A stretch of 64,000 nucleotides of DNA from Hoeflea sp. 108 (GTDB lineage: Bacteria; Pseudomonadota; Alphaproteobacteria; Rhizobiales; Rhizobiaceae), in NCBI RefSeq assembly GCF_000372965.1, contig NZ_KB890025.1:186001-250000 (forward strand), written 5' to 3'. This document shows, piece by piece, positions 27,276-35,801 of this stretch. The first letter of the stretch is position 1. Every line of letters begins with the position of its first letter. The notes beneath the pieces were generated by a model. The model was given only the letters and a program-made list of their open reading frames with translations. It did no database searches and had not been told where the DNA came from. The position numbers and the translations under genes were made by a program.

Positions 27276-28054
27276 TCGGCCGCCGACCGGGACCTGAGGC
27301 TGCCGGGGCGGGCGGCGTGCCTGCTGCCGCTGTAGTCGCCGGTGTGGACATAGACATGCAGCGTGTAGCCGATGTGGTCGATCATCAGTGCCTTGGCGCG
27401 TTCGAGGTCGCGGTCGAGCGCGGCCTCCATCAGGGCCGTATGCGGGTCGATCGACTGCGCCTCCTGCAGGGCTGCCATGGCTTCCTCGAACCCGTCCTTC
27501 TGGCCGGCGGCGGCGCGCAATGTCGGCGCGAGGCCGAGGAAACGATGATGCCGGCGCAACTGGTCTGATATTGTCGAGCGGAAACGCAGGAGCCAGCTCG
27601 ACTGAGCGGCACTGAGCAGCGCCGCATGGAAGGCCTCGTGCTTCTCGTCCCAGGCGTCGACCGCCTCGTCGGAGGGGTCTTCAACTGCCGTCTTGCAGCG
27701 CGACAGGCGATAATGCGCGGTGACGACCGCTTCTTCCCAGTCGCTGCCGCCCTTTTCGATCGATTCCATCAGCAGCGGCAGCTCGACCACCATCCTGGCG
27801 CGGGCGAGGTCTTCGAGTTCGCCGCGCGACACGGAAGCAACGGTGAAGCCGCGGTTTGAAATGGCGGTGACCAAGCGCTCGGCCTCGAGCCGCGACAAGG
27901 CCTCGCGCAACGGCGTCCAGCCGACGCCATAGCTCTGACGCAGGGCGCTGAGCTTGAGCGGAGCGCCTGGCAGCAGGCGCGTGGTCAGGATATCGCGGCG
28001 CAGCAGCCGGTAGGCCGCTTCCGTTTTTGTGGAATGCTCTTCTTCATCCTGCAT
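27272..28054 (-). CDS. GntR-family regulator, FadR/FCD subfamily
   Basis: 260 residues from ATG 28054, chosen because GGAGG lies 6 nt upstream. N-terminal winged helix (about 15-75: AAYRLLRRDILTTRLLPG, GWTPLREALSRLEAERLV) and an all-helical FCD effector domain with metal-binding-type histidines (HEAFHAALL, later MIDHIGYTLH). FCD regulators bind small acids or amino-acid metabolites. It is divergent from the ABC/kynU operon, with two ATTATATATRAT palindromes in between, so it most likely controls tryptophan or kynurenine uptake and kynU. The effector could be kynurenine, anthranilate or tryptophan (inference). Confidence 0.88.
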   Translation of the reverse strand: MQDEEEHSTKTEAAYRLLRRDILTTRLLPGAPLKLSALRQSYGVGWTPLREALSRLEAERLVTAISNRGFTVASVSRGELEDLARARMVVELPLLMESIEKGGSDWEEAVVTAHYRLSRCKTAVEDPSDEAVDAWDEKHEAFHAALLSAAQSSWLLRFRSTISDQLRRHHRFLGLAPTLRAAAGQKDGFEEAMAALQEAQSIDPHTALMEAALDRDLERAKALMIDHIGYTLHVYVHTGDYSGSRHAARPGSLRSRSAAE

Positions 28055-28086
28055 CGCTGTCCTCCGCAGCACCGCTTGAGACTCAG

Positions 28087-28129
28087 GATTATATATGATG
28101 TCGAGTCATGGCAAGAATTATATATAATC
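28087..28129. promoter_or_regulatory. Twin palindromic operators for the GntR/FCD regulator
   Basis: ATTATATATGAT (28088-28099) and ATTATATATAAT (28117-28128) are two 12-bp palindromes (the second perfect, the first off by one base), 29 bp apart. Seen together, GATTATATAT (28087-28096) and ATATATAATC (28120-28129) also form a larger inverted repeat. They stand out in a GC-rich genome and lie exactly between the divergent gntR and ABC genes. TTGACA at 28132-28137 follows immediately and could be the -35 box of the ABC/kynU promoter (the -10 is weak, about 28155). FCD-type GntR proteins bind short AT-centred palindromes. Confidence 0.65.
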
Positions 28130-28210
28130 GTTTGACAGCTGCTTCAGGGTCTGCTCATCTTCTGGTCAAGCTGCTGGCGTACCGGCAGTGCTTCATTCTG
28201 GGAGGAATTC

Positions 28211-29197
28211 ATGAAGAGCTTCAAGTCCGGCCTGCTGTCGGGCCTCATCCTGGCTGGCGCGCTCGCCACGAGCCTGAGCGCTGCCATCGCCGATCCGGTC
28301 AAGATCGGCATCGCCAATTTCGGCGAGCATCCGCAGCTCAACGCCGCGATCGCCGGCTTCAAGAAGGCGCTGGCCGAGAACGGCTTCGCCGAGGGCAAGG
28401 ATGTGGTCTACACCGAGAGCCACACCAATTTCGACGCTTCGCTCGTGCCGCAGATGATCGCAAAGCTGCAGGCCGAAAACCCGAAGATGCTCTACACCAT
28501 CACCACCCCGGTCTCGCAGATCGCCAAGAAGGCGCTCGCCGGCTCGGGCATTCCGGTCATCTTCGCTGCCGTCACCGATCCGGTCGCCGCCAAGCTGGTG
28601 CCGTCGTGGGAAGCTGGTGACGACGGCATGACTGGCGCCACCGATCTGCAGGACGTCGCAGCGGTGATGGAATTTACCAAGAAGCTTTTGCCGAACGCCA
28701 AGCGTTTCGGCGTGCCGTACAACCCGGGCGAAGCCAATGACGTCGCCCTGGTCGAGAAGATCAAGGAAGCCGCGCCGGCTGCCGGCTTCGAGGTCGTCGA
28801 AGTGGGTATCGACAATGTCAACGACATCCAGCAGCGCATCGCCTCGCTGGCCGGCAAGGTCGACGTGATCTATGGCCCGACCTCGAACCTGATCCAGCCG
28901 GCCATCCCGGCGGTTGCGGCTGCCGCCCGCCAGGCCGGTATCCCCGTCGTCAACGCCGACGACAACGCCGTGCGCGACGGTGTCGTGCCCGCGAGCTTCG
29001 CGGTGAACTACGAGCAGGTCGGCGTCAACGCCGGCAAGATTGCCGCCGAAGTGCTGAAGGGCAAGGATCCCAAGACCATCGCTCCGTCGCGTCCGGCCTA
29101 TGAGGACCACGCTGCGACGATCTCGAAGAAGGCCATGGCTGCCTTCGGCATCGAGATCCCGGCTTCGCTCGCCGACTGCAAGTGCATCGTCGACTGA
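28211..29197 (+). CDS. ABC transporter substrate-binding protein (TrpX/COG2984 family)
   Basis: 328 residues. Signal peptide of about 27 residues (hydrophobic core LLSGLILAGALATSLSAAIA), then DPVKIGIANFGEHPQLNAAI, the opening typical of the tryptophan/tyrosine-binding TrpX-type family. Segments TITTPVSQIAKKAL, PVIFAAVTDPVAAKLV and GPTSNLIQPAIPAVAAAAR match the two-lobed periplasmic fold. A clear GGAGG (28200-28204) precedes the ATG. It heads an operon with its ATPase, permease and kynureninase, so tryptophan or kynurenine is the most probable ligand. The ligand is inferred from context. Confidence 0.85.
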   Translation: MKSFKSGLLSGLILAGALATSLSAAIADPVKIGIANFGEHPQLNAAIAGFKKALAENGFAEGKDVVYTESHTNFDASLVPQMIAKLQAENPKMLYTITTPVSQIAKKALAGSGIPVIFAAVTDPVAAKLVPSWEAGDDGMTGATDLQDVAAVMEFTKKLLPNAKRFGVPYNPGEANDVALVEKIKEAAPAAGFEVVEVGIDNVNDIQQRIASLAGKVDVIYGPTSNLIQPAIPAVAAAARQAGIPVVNADDNAVRDGVVPASFAVNYEQVGVNAGKIAAEVLKGKDPKTIAPSRPAYEDHAATISKKAMAAFGIEIPASLADCKCIVD

Positions 29198-29260
29198 TTT
29201 TCGGCTTCGTCAAACCTGGCAACGGCGTTTCACGCGCCGTTGCCATTTCGGGAGGGACGG

Positions 29261-30040
29261 ATGCTCGAAATCCGATCTGCACGTAAGGTATTCTACAAGG
29301 GACAACCCGACGAGAAGGTTGCCCTCGACGGCCTCGACCTGAAGCTCGCCACCGGCGAATTCGGCGTCGTCATCGGCTCCAACGGCGCCGGAAAGAGCAG
29401 CATGCTCAATGCCATTTCGGGTGCGCTGGTGCTCGATTCCGGCCAGATCCTCATCAATGGCGACAACGTCACCGATCTGCCGGTGCACACTCGCGCCATG
29501 CGGCTTGCCCGCGTGTTCCAGGACCCGATGAAGGGAACCGCCGCCTCCATGACGGTGGCCGAGAACATGCTGCTCGCCGAACTGCGCAGCAAGAAGCGCA
29601 GCCTGCGCCAGGGCCTCAACGCCAAGCGGCTTGCCGACTACAGGGAGCGGCTGGCGCTGCTCGGCCTCGGCCTCGAAAACCGCCTGGACACCCGCGTCGA
29701 ACTGCTCTCCGGCGGCCAGCGCCAGTCGCTGTCGCTGATCATGGCGGTCGGTGGCCAGCCCGAGCTCCTGCTGCTCGACGAACACACCGCAGCGCTCGAT
29801 CCTCGCACCGCCGACATCGTCATGAAGGCGACCGTGCGTGCCGTCGAGGCGCTCAAGCTCACCACCTTGATGGTGACCCACAACATGCAGCACGCTGTCG
29901 ATTTCGGTCACAGCGTCATCATGCTCGATGCCGGCAAGCTCCGCCTCGAGATCTCGGGCGACGAGAAGGCCAGGACCACTGTTCCGGACCTGATCGGCCA
30001 TTTCGCCGTCAAGACCGACCGCATGCTGCTGGCGAGCTGA
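29261..30040 (+). CDS. ABC transporter ATP-binding protein of the TrpXYZ-like importer
   Basis: 259 residues from ATG 29261, behind GGGAGG; seven upstream in-frame codons are unlikely to be used. Walker A GSNGAGKSS, signature LSGGQRQSLSLIMAV (with S where R is common), Walker B LLLLDEHTAALDP and H-loop MVTHN are all present. It energises the importer formed with the next permease. The gap to the permease gene is 5 nt. Confidence 0.9.
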   Translation: MLEIRSARKVFYKGQPDEKVALDGLDLKLATGEFGVVIGSNGAGKSSMLNAISGALVLDSGQILINGDNVTDLPVHTRAMRLARVFQDPMKGTAASMTVAENMLLAELRSKKRSLRQGLNAKRLADYRERLALLGLGLENRLDTRVELLSGGQRQSLSLIMAVGGQPELLLLDEHTAALDPRTADIVMKATVRAVEALKLTTLMVTHNMQHAVDFGHSVIMLDAGKLRLEISGDEKARTTVPDLIGHFAVKTDRMLLAS

Positions 30041-30045
30041 TCACC

Positions 30046-30969
30046 ATGGACCTTATCCAGACCATCTTTACGAGCTTCGTCGCGCTGATCCCGGTCACGC
30101 TGGCACAAAGCCTCATCCTCGCCTTCGTCGTGCTTGGCATCATGATCCCGTTCCGCACGCTGAATTTCCCCGACCTTACCAGCGAGGGCGCGTTTCCGCT
30201 CGGCGGCTGCGTCTGCGGCGTTTTGCTGGCGAGCGGTGCTTCGCCGCTGACGGCGATTGCGGTCGCCCTCATCGCCGGCTTCCTCGCCGGCTGCTGCACG
30301 GCCTTCATCCACCTGCGCTTCCGCATTCACACGCTTTTGGCCGGCATCCTGATGATGACGATGCTTTACAGCATCAACCTGCGCATCATGGGCAAGTCCA
30401 ACCTGTCGGTGTTCGGCGCGCCGACCGTCTTCGACTGGGCGCCTTTCGTCCAGCCGGGCTTCCCGGTCAGCAAGATCATCGTCGCCGGCATCATCGGCGC
30501 CATCGTCTTCGTGCTGCTCAACATGTTCTTCAAGACCGAGAAGGGCACTGCCATTCGCGCCGTCGGCGCCAACCCTGACATGGCCGAGGCACAGGGCATC
30601 AATGTCTGGGTCGCCACCATCGGCGGCGTCGGCCTTGCCAGCGCATTCTCGGCCACCAGCGGCGCGCTGATGGTACAGAGCCAGGGTTTTGCCGACGTCA
30701 ACATGGGTCTCGGCATCCTGATCAACGGCCTTGCCGCGCTGATGATCGGCGAAGCCATCATCGGCAAGCAGACGGTGCTGCGCCAGCTCGCGGCCCCGTT
30801 TGTCGGCGCCATCGTCTACTACCAGCTGGTTTCGCTCTGCCTTGCCGCCGGCATGCCGCCCCCCGATCTCAAGCTCGCCACCGGCCTGTTCGTGCTTGCC
30901 ATGCTGGCCCTGCCGAGCCTCAAGCGCAGCCGCGGCCCGCTCCCCGCTCGCGAAACCGTCCGCGAATAA
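30046..30969 (+). CDS. ABC transporter permease (COG4120, TrpY-like)
   Basis: 307-residue inner-membrane protein with about eight or nine hydrophobic helices, of the branched-chain-permease-like superfamily. FPDLTSEGAFPLGGCVCGVLLASG and the cytoplasmic loop KGTAIRAVGANPDMAEAQGIN are typical of this group. It completes a three-gene importer and is followed 15 nt later by kynU. Confidence 0.88.
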   Translation: MDLIQTIFTSFVALIPVTLAQSLILAFVVLGIMIPFRTLNFPDLTSEGAFPLGGCVCGVLLASGASPLTAIAVALIAGFLAGCCTAFIHLRFRIHTLLAGILMMTMLYSINLRIMGKSNLSVFGAPTVFDWAPFVQPGFPVSKIIVAGIIGAIVFVLLNMFFKTEKGTAIRAVGANPDMAEAQGINVWVATIGGVGLASAFSATSGALMVQSQGFADVNMGLGILINGLAALMIGEAIIGKQTVLRQLAAPFVGAIVYYQLVSLCLAAGMPPPDLKLATGLFVLAMLALPSLKRSRGPLPARETVRE

Positions 30970-30984
30970 CCAGGATTGTTTGAC

Positions 30985-32232
30985 ATGACCGGAATTCCCG
31001 ATCTCGCCGCTGTCGAGGCGATGGATGCTGCCGATCCGCTGCGGTCGATGCGCGACCGCTTCATCCTGCCGGAAGGGGTGATCTATCTCGACGGCAATTC
31101 GCTGGGGGCTGCGACGCACGCCGCCTTCGGCGAGCTCCAGGCGGCTGCGTCCAAGGAGTGGGCGCAGGACCTGATCCGTGCCTGGAACACCGCAGGCTGG
31201 TTCGACATGCCGACCGAACTGGGCGACCGGATCGGCCGCCTGATCGGCGCTGCACCCGGCCAGACGGTGGTGTGCGACACCACCTCGACCAACATCTACA
31301 AGGTGCTGCATGCAGCCCTGGCGATGCGGCCGGACCGTTCGGTCATCGTCGCCGAGGGCAACAGCTTCCCGACCGACCTGTACATGGCCGAAGGCGTTGC
31401 CTCGACGCGGGCAGGTGCCGTGCTGCGCCTCGAAGGCGTCGATGCGCCGAGCATCGAAGAGCTGATCGACGACAAGGTTGCGGTGGTTCTCGTCAACCAC
31501 GTCAACTACAAGTCGGGCGAGCTGCGCGACATGGCGGCGCTGACCAGGCAGGCCCAGGCGGCCGGCGCCCTGATCGTCTGGGATCTCTGCCACACGGCAG
31601 GTGCTTTGCCGGTAGACCTCGACGGTGCCAATGTCGATTTCGCCGTTGGCTGCACCTACAAATACATCAATGGCGGCCCGGGCGCTCCGGCCTTCATCTA
31701 TGCTGCGACCCGTCACCTCGCCGATGTCAGCCAGCCGTTGAGCGGCTGGTGGGGCCATGCCAGGCCCTTTGCCTTCGAACAGGGTTATGCGGCGGACGCC
31801 GGCATCCGCCGGTTCCTGTGCGGCACCCAGCCGATCCTGACCATGCGTGCGCTCAAGGGCGCGCTCGATGTGTGGGACGACGTCGACATGCAGGCGCTGC
31901 GCAAAAAGAGCATCGCCCTGACCGACCTGTTCATCCAACTGGTCGAAGCCAAATGCGGTGCCTATGGCCTCAAGCTGGAAAGCCCGCGCGATGGCAGCAA
32001 GCGTGGCAGCCAGGTCTCGTTCGAGCATGAAAACGCCTACGCCCTCATGCAGGCGCTGATCGCACGTGGCGTCATCGGCGACTTCCGCGCGCCGGCCACG
32101 GTCCGCTTCGGCTTCACGCCGCTTTATGTCGGCTACAAGGATGTCTGGCAGGCGGTCGAGGTGCTGGAGGACATCCTTCGCACCGGCGCCTGGCAGGATG
32201 CGCGTTTCGCCGTGAAGTCGGCGGTGACGTAA
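30985..32232 (+). CDS. kynU: Kynureninase
   Basis: 415 residues. PLP enzyme splitting L-kynurenine into anthranilate and alanine. The PLP lysine lies in CTYKYINGGPGAPAF (about residue 230), the kynureninase signature; YLDGNSLG at the N-terminus and WDLCHTAGALPVDL (Asp for the pyridine nitrogen) also match. ATG 30985 is chosen because AGGA lies 9 nt upstream; a TTG at 30976 abuts that site. It is the last gene of the operon with the TrpX-like importer, linking substrate uptake directly to cleavage. A strong terminator follows. Confidence 0.92.
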   Translation: MTGIPDLAAVEAMDAADPLRSMRDRFILPEGVIYLDGNSLGAATHAAFGELQAAASKEWAQDLIRAWNTAGWFDMPTELGDRIGRLIGAAPGQTVVCDTTSTNIYKVLHAALAMRPDRSVIVAEGNSFPTDLYMAEGVASTRAGAVLRLEGVDAPSIEELIDDKVAVVLVNHVNYKSGELRDMAALTRQAQAAGALIVWDLCHTAGALPVDLDGANVDFAVGCTYKYINGGPGAPAFIYAATRHLADVSQPLSGWWGHARPFAFEQGYAADAGIRRFLCGTQPILTMRALKGALDVWDDVDMQALRKKSIALTDLFIQLVEAKCGAYGLKLESPRDGSKRGSQVSFEHENAYALMQALIARGVIGDFRAPATVRFGFTPLYVGYKDVWQAVEVLEDILRTGAWQDARFAVKSAVT

Positions 32233-32251
32233 GCGCCTATCATCTCGAAGC

Positions 32252-32278
32252 AAAAGGGCGGCTTTTGCCGCCCTTTTT
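32252..32278. terminator. Bidirectional intrinsic terminator between kynU and the livF-like gene
   Basis: AAAAGGGCGGC (32252-32262) pairs with GCCGCCCTTTT (32267-32277) over a TTTT loop, with A-run and T-run on either side. It lies between convergent genes and abuts the stop codon of the minus-strand ATPase gene, so it can stop transcription from both sides. Confidence 0.85.
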
Positions 32279-32964
32279 CACACCCCGAGATAACGATCCT
32301 GGATCTCGGGTGTCAGCGCACCCGGTGTGCCTTCGAACACCGTGACACCCTTTTCCAACACGAAGCAGCGGTCAGCTACCGGCAACAGTTCCGACAGTGT
32401 CTTGTCGACCACCAGAATCGACTGGCCTGCGGCCTTGAGCTTGCGGATCGCCGCCCAGATGTCGTGACGAATGACGGGCGCGAGGCCTTCGGTGGCCTCG
32501 TCGAGGATCAACAGGCTCGGATTGGTCATCAGCGCGCGGCCTATGGCCAGCATCTGCTGCTCGCCGCCCGACAAGGTGTTGGCGTATTGCTCACGGCGTT
32601 CACCAAGGCGGGGGAACAGGTCGACCACCTTGCCGTAGGTCCAGTCGCTGCCCCGGGAGGCGGCGACGAGGTTCTCGAACACGGTGAGATTGGGGAAGCA
32701 GCGCCGCCCCTCCGGCACCAGGCCGAGGCCGAGGCGGGCGATGCGGTGCGGGCGCTGACCCGATATCTCGCGGCCGCCGAAGCGGATCGAGCCGCCGCGT
32801 GGACGGACCAGTCCGAGCACCGAGCCGATGGTTGTGGTCTTGCCCATGCCGTTGCGGCCCATCAGTGCGACGACCTCGCCCTCGCGTACGTCGAGCGAGA
32901 CGCCGAACAGCGCCTGCGAAGCGCCGTAGAAGGTTTCCACGCCTTTGAGTTCGAGCAGGCTCAC
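32278..32964 (-). CDS. Branched-chain-type ABC transporter ATPase (LivF type)
   Basis: 228 residues, the usual LivF size. Walker A GRNGMGKTT, signature LSGGEQQMLAIGRAL, Walker B LLILDEATEGLAPV. It is the last gene of a minus-strand hydrophobic-amino-acid-type (HAAT) importer, overlapping the LivG-type gene by four bases (32961-32964). Its location between kynU and kynA suggests uptake of an aromatic amino acid, kynurenine or an aromatic acid rather than leucine; not proven. Confidence 0.9.
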   Translation of the reverse strand: MSLLELKGVETFYGASQALFGVSLDVREGEVVALMGRNGMGKTTTIGSVLGLVRPRGGSIRFGGREISGQRPHRIARLGLGLVPEGRRCFPNLTVFENLVAASRGSDWTYGKVVDLFPRLGERREQYANTLSGGEQQMLAIGRALMTNPSLLILDEATEGLAPVIRHDIWAAIRKLKAAGQSILVVDKTLSELLPVADRCFVLEKGVTVFEGTPGALTPEIQDRYLGV

Positions 32965-33710
32965 GCGGCTTCTCCGAGATAAGCGCGGCGGACTTCCGGA
33001 TCGTTGCGGATCTCGTCGACACTGCCGGTGGCAACGACGCGGCCATAGACCAGCACCGAGATTCGGTCGGCGAGCGCAAAAACCGCGTCCATGTCATGCT
33101 CGACCAGCAGGATCGGCGCCTCATCGCGCAGACCGTCGAGGAACCTGGTCAGCGCTTTCGAGCCTTCGGGGCCCATGCCGGCCATCGGCTCGTCGAACAG
33201 GAACGCCTTGGAGCCGAGCGCCAGCGCGATGGCGATCTCAAGCTGCCGGCGCTCGCCATGCGAAAGCTCCGCCGCCGGCAGATGCGCGCGGGGTGCCAGG
33301 CCGACGCGCTCGAGCATCGCCATGGCCGGTCCGGTCAGGCTTCGGTCGCTCATGACCGGCCTGAAGAAGCGGAAGCTTGAGCCTTGCCGCGCCTGTACCG
33401 CCAGCATGACGTTGCGAAGCGCCGAAAATTCCGGCGCGAGCGACGAGATCTGGAAACTCCGGCCAAGTCCGAGCCGGGCGCGGGCGGCCATGTCGAGGCC
33501 AGCCATGTCCTGGCCGAGGAAACGGATCGAGCCGCTGTCGGGGCGGATCGAACCCGATATCTGGTGGATCAGCGTACTCTTGCCGGCACCGTTGGGGCCG
33601 ATCAGCGCGTGGATTTCGCCTGGTTTCAGCGTCAGGCTGACGCCGTCGGTGGCTTTCAGCGCGCCAAAGGTCTTGCGAAGGTCGCGGATTTCGAGGATCG
33701 GCTCAGCCAT
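32961..33710 (-). CDS. Branched-chain-type ABC transporter ATPase (LivG type)
   Basis: 249 residues. Walker A GPNGAGKST, signature LSHGERRQLEIAIAL (H and E as usual in LivG) and Walker B FLFDEPMAGMGPE are visible. It overlaps both neighbours: four bases with the LivF-type gene and eight with the LivM-type permease (33703-33710), showing tight translational coupling within one operon. Confidence 0.9.
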   Translation of the reverse strand: MAEPILEIRDLRKTFGALKATDGVSLTLKPGEIHALIGPNGAGKSTLIHQISGSIRPDSGSIRFLGQDMAGLDMAARARLGLGRSFQISSLAPEFSALRNVMLAVQARQGSSFRFFRPVMSDRSLTGPAMAMLERVGLAPRAHLPAAELSHGERRQLEIAIALALGSKAFLFDEPMAGMGPEGSKALTRFLDGLRDEAPILLVEHDMDAVFALADRISVLVYGRVVATGSVDEIRNDPEVRRAYLGEAA

Positions 33711-34692
33711 GACGCGCCTTTCCGGCCAACAGGCCGAGCAATCCGCCGCGCGCGAACAGCACCACTGAGAGCAGGATAAGGCCGAGGAAGAACTGCCAGC
33801 GCTCGGTGATCCCGCCGAGCGCGTATTCGATCAGCACATAGAGCATGGCGCCGGCAAGCGGCCCGAACAGCCGGCCCTTGCCGCCGAGGATGATCAGCAC
33901 GATGAGTTCGCCCGACATGTGCCAGGACATCATCGCCGGGCTGACGAACTTGTTGAGGTCGGCAAACAGTGCACCGGCGACGCCCGTCACCATTGCCGAG
34001 ATGACGAAGGCGACGAGGCGGATGTTGAACGGGGGAATGCCGACGGCGGCGAGCCTGACCGGGTTCTGGCGTGCTGCCTCAAGTGCCGCGCCGAAGCGCG
34101 AGCCGCGCAGCATCCAGAACAACGCGAGTGCTGCCAGAAGCAGGGCGTAGCAGATCAGGAAGAAGGGCAGGGGCTGGGTGGTGTTCAGGCCGGGAAATGT
34201 GTTGCGCACATAGATCGACAGCCCGTCTTCGCCGCCATAGGCTGGCCATGAAACGGCGAAGTAGTAGATCATCTGCGCAAAGGCCAGCGTGATCATGATG
34301 AAATAGACGCCGGTCGTGCGCAGGCTGATGGCACCGATCGGAAGGGCGATCAGGCCGCAGATGACGATTGCCGCCAGCCAGATCATGGGCATCGAAGTGG
34401 TGCCCTCGAAATCGAACAGCAGCGGCTCGGCATTGAAGGCATGGGTCGCCAGGATGCCGGCGGCATAGCCGCCGAGGCCGAAGAAGGCGGCGTGACCGAA
34501 GGACACCAGCCCGCCGAGGCCAAGTGCTACGTTGAGGCCAACGGCTGCGAGCGCGAGCACGACGATGCGCGTGGCGAGCGTGATGTAGAAGGGCTCGCCC
34601 ATCGCCTGCGCCGCCAGCGGAAAGCCGAGCAATGCCAGCGCCAGCAGCGTGTTGACGATGGATTCGCGGTTCATCAGGGGGGCGTCGGTCAT
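33703..34692 (-). CDS. Branched-chain-type ABC transporter permease (LivM type)
   Basis: 329 residues from ATG 34692. About ten hydrophobic helices; LNVALGLGGLVSFGHAAFFGLGGYAAGIL is the LivM hallmark. Some open codons upstream were not used because MTDAPLMNRE gives a normal N-terminus. It is the partner of the LivH-type permease, whose gene ends 7 nt upstream. Confidence 0.9.
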   Translation of the reverse strand: MTDAPLMNRESIVNTLLALALLGFPLAAQAMGEPFYITLATRIVVLALAAVGLNVALGLGGLVSFGHAAFFGLGGYAAGILATHAFNAEPLLFDFEGTTSMPMIWLAAIVICGLIALPIGAISLRTTGVYFIMITLAFAQMIYYFAVSWPAYGGEDGLSIYVRNTFPGLNTTQPLPFFLICYALLLAALALFWMLRGSRFGAALEAARQNPVRLAAVGIPPFNIRLVAFVISAMVTGVAGALFADLNKFVSPAMMSWHMSGELIVLIILGGKGRLFGPLAGAMLYVLIEYALGGITERWQFFLGLILLSVVLFARGGLLGLLAGKARHG

Positions 34693-34699
34693 GGTCGCC

Positions 34700-35620
34700 T
34701 CACGACTGCGCCGCAAACAGGCCGCTCGGCCTGAAGGCGAGGATGAGCGCCATGACGATGTAGATCAGCATGGAGGCCAGCGCCGCACCGATAGGCCCGG
34801 CCTCGGCTGCAGGCATCGCGAGCGCCAGTGCCTTGGGCAGTAGGAAGCGGCCCATGGTGTCGACGACGCCGACGAGGATGGCGCCAAACAATGCGCCCTT
34901 GATCGAGCCGATGCCGCCGATGACGATGACGACGAAGGCGAGGATCAGTGCCGGTTCGCCCATGCCGACCTGCACCGACTGCAGCGCCCCGACCATGGCG
35001 CCGGCGAGGCCGGCAAGGGCTGCGCCCAGCGCGAAGACGACGGTGTAGAGCGTGCGGATGTCGACGCCCAACGCTGCGATCATCTCCCGGTCGGATTCGC
35101 CGGCGCGGATGCGCATGCCGAGGCGCGTGCGCGAGATCAGCAAATAGAGCCCGGTCGCAACCACGATGCCGACGCCGATGATGGTGAGGCGGTAAAGCTG
35201 GTACTGGCCGCCGCCGGGCAGTGGCACGGCGCCTTGGAGTTGCGGCGGAATATCGAGATAGAGCGGGAAAGAGCCGAACAGCCAGCGCGTACCTTCCGAA
35301 AACATCAGGATCAGCGCGAAGGTGGCGAGCACCTGGTCGAGATGGTCGCGGTCGTAGAGCCTGCGGATGACGGTCATTTCCATGATGGCGCCGGCCGCTG
35401 CCGCGGCGATCAGGCTGGCGATGAGGCCGATCCAGAACGAGCCGGTGGCGGCGGCGACCGCCGCACAGGCAAAGGCGCCGACCATGTAGAGCGAGCCATG
35501 GGCGAGGTTGATCAGCCCCATCACGCCAAAGATAAGCGTCAGGCCCGCTGCCATCAGGAACAGCATCACTCCGAGTTGCAGGCCGTTGAGGAGTTGCTCG
35601 ATGAGCAGTGCGATGGACAA
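34700..35620 (-). CDS. Branched-chain-type ABC transporter permease (LivH type)
   Basis: 306 residues, strongly hydrophobic. LEQLLNGLQLGVMLFLMAAGLTLIFGVMGLINLAHGSLYMVG is the family N-terminus (described here in parts: QLLNGLQLG, then GLINLAHGS). The cytoplasmic loop RTRLGMRIRAGESDREMI contacts the ATPases. It is separated from its binding-protein gene by a 181-nt stretch holding a palindromic element. Confidence 0.9.
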   Translation of the reverse strand: MSIALLIEQLLNGLQLGVMLFLMAAGLTLIFGVMGLINLAHGSLYMVGAFACAAVAAATGSFWIGLIASLIAAAAAGAIMEMTVIRRLYDRDHLDQVLATFALILMFSEGTRWLFGSFPLYLDIPPQLQGAVPLPGGGQYQLYRLTIIGVGIVVATGLYLLISRTRLGMRIRAGESDREMIAALGVDIRTLYTVVFALGAALAGLAGAMVGALQSVQVGMGEPALILAFVVIVIGGIGSIKGALFGAILVGVVDTMGRFLLPKALALAMPAAEAGPIGAALASMLIYIVMALILAFRPSGLFAAQS

Positions 35621-35662
35621 GGGGACGCTTTCGCTGGCTGGATTGAGGATGTGATGAAGACA

Positions 35663-35794
35663 TCCCCCTCTCCCCGTTCACGGGGAAGGGTAAGGGTGAG
35701 GGGCAGCGCTGCACCCAAGGGTGTATGCCCAGCCCCTCATCCGGTCCTGAATTTATCGAAGGCCGGCACCTTCTCCCCGCAGGCGGGGAGAAGG
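35663..35794. repeat. Intergenic palindromic (REP/mosaic-like) element inside the HAAT operon
   Basis: Three nested foldable units lie between the binding-protein and LivH genes. First, CCCCGT-TC-ACGGGG (35672-35685) with imperfect extension. Second, GGGTGAGGGGC (35694-35704) facing GCCCCTCATCC further on. Third, a perfect 12-bp hairpin CCTTCTCCCCGC / GCGGGGAGAAGG (35769-35780 / 35783-35794). The composition (CTCCCCGC, CCCCTCATCCG) resembles dispersed palindromic elements known in Rhizobiales genomes. In an operon it would form a strong RNA structure that could raise binding-protein mRNA over permease mRNA. Dispersal cannot be tested from one window. Confidence 0.6.
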
Positions 35795-35801
35795 AAGCTA
35801 G

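Noticed and set aside
30985..32232. kynU as a cysteine desulfurase or other class V aminotransferase
   Set aside because: The lysine motif CTYKYINGGPG and WDLCHTAG are kynureninase-specific, and kynA lies nearby.
29908..32253. 781-residue minus-strand open frame opposite the importer permease and kynU
   Set aside because: Antisense shadow with repetitive charged composition; kynU and permease motifs are on the plus strand.
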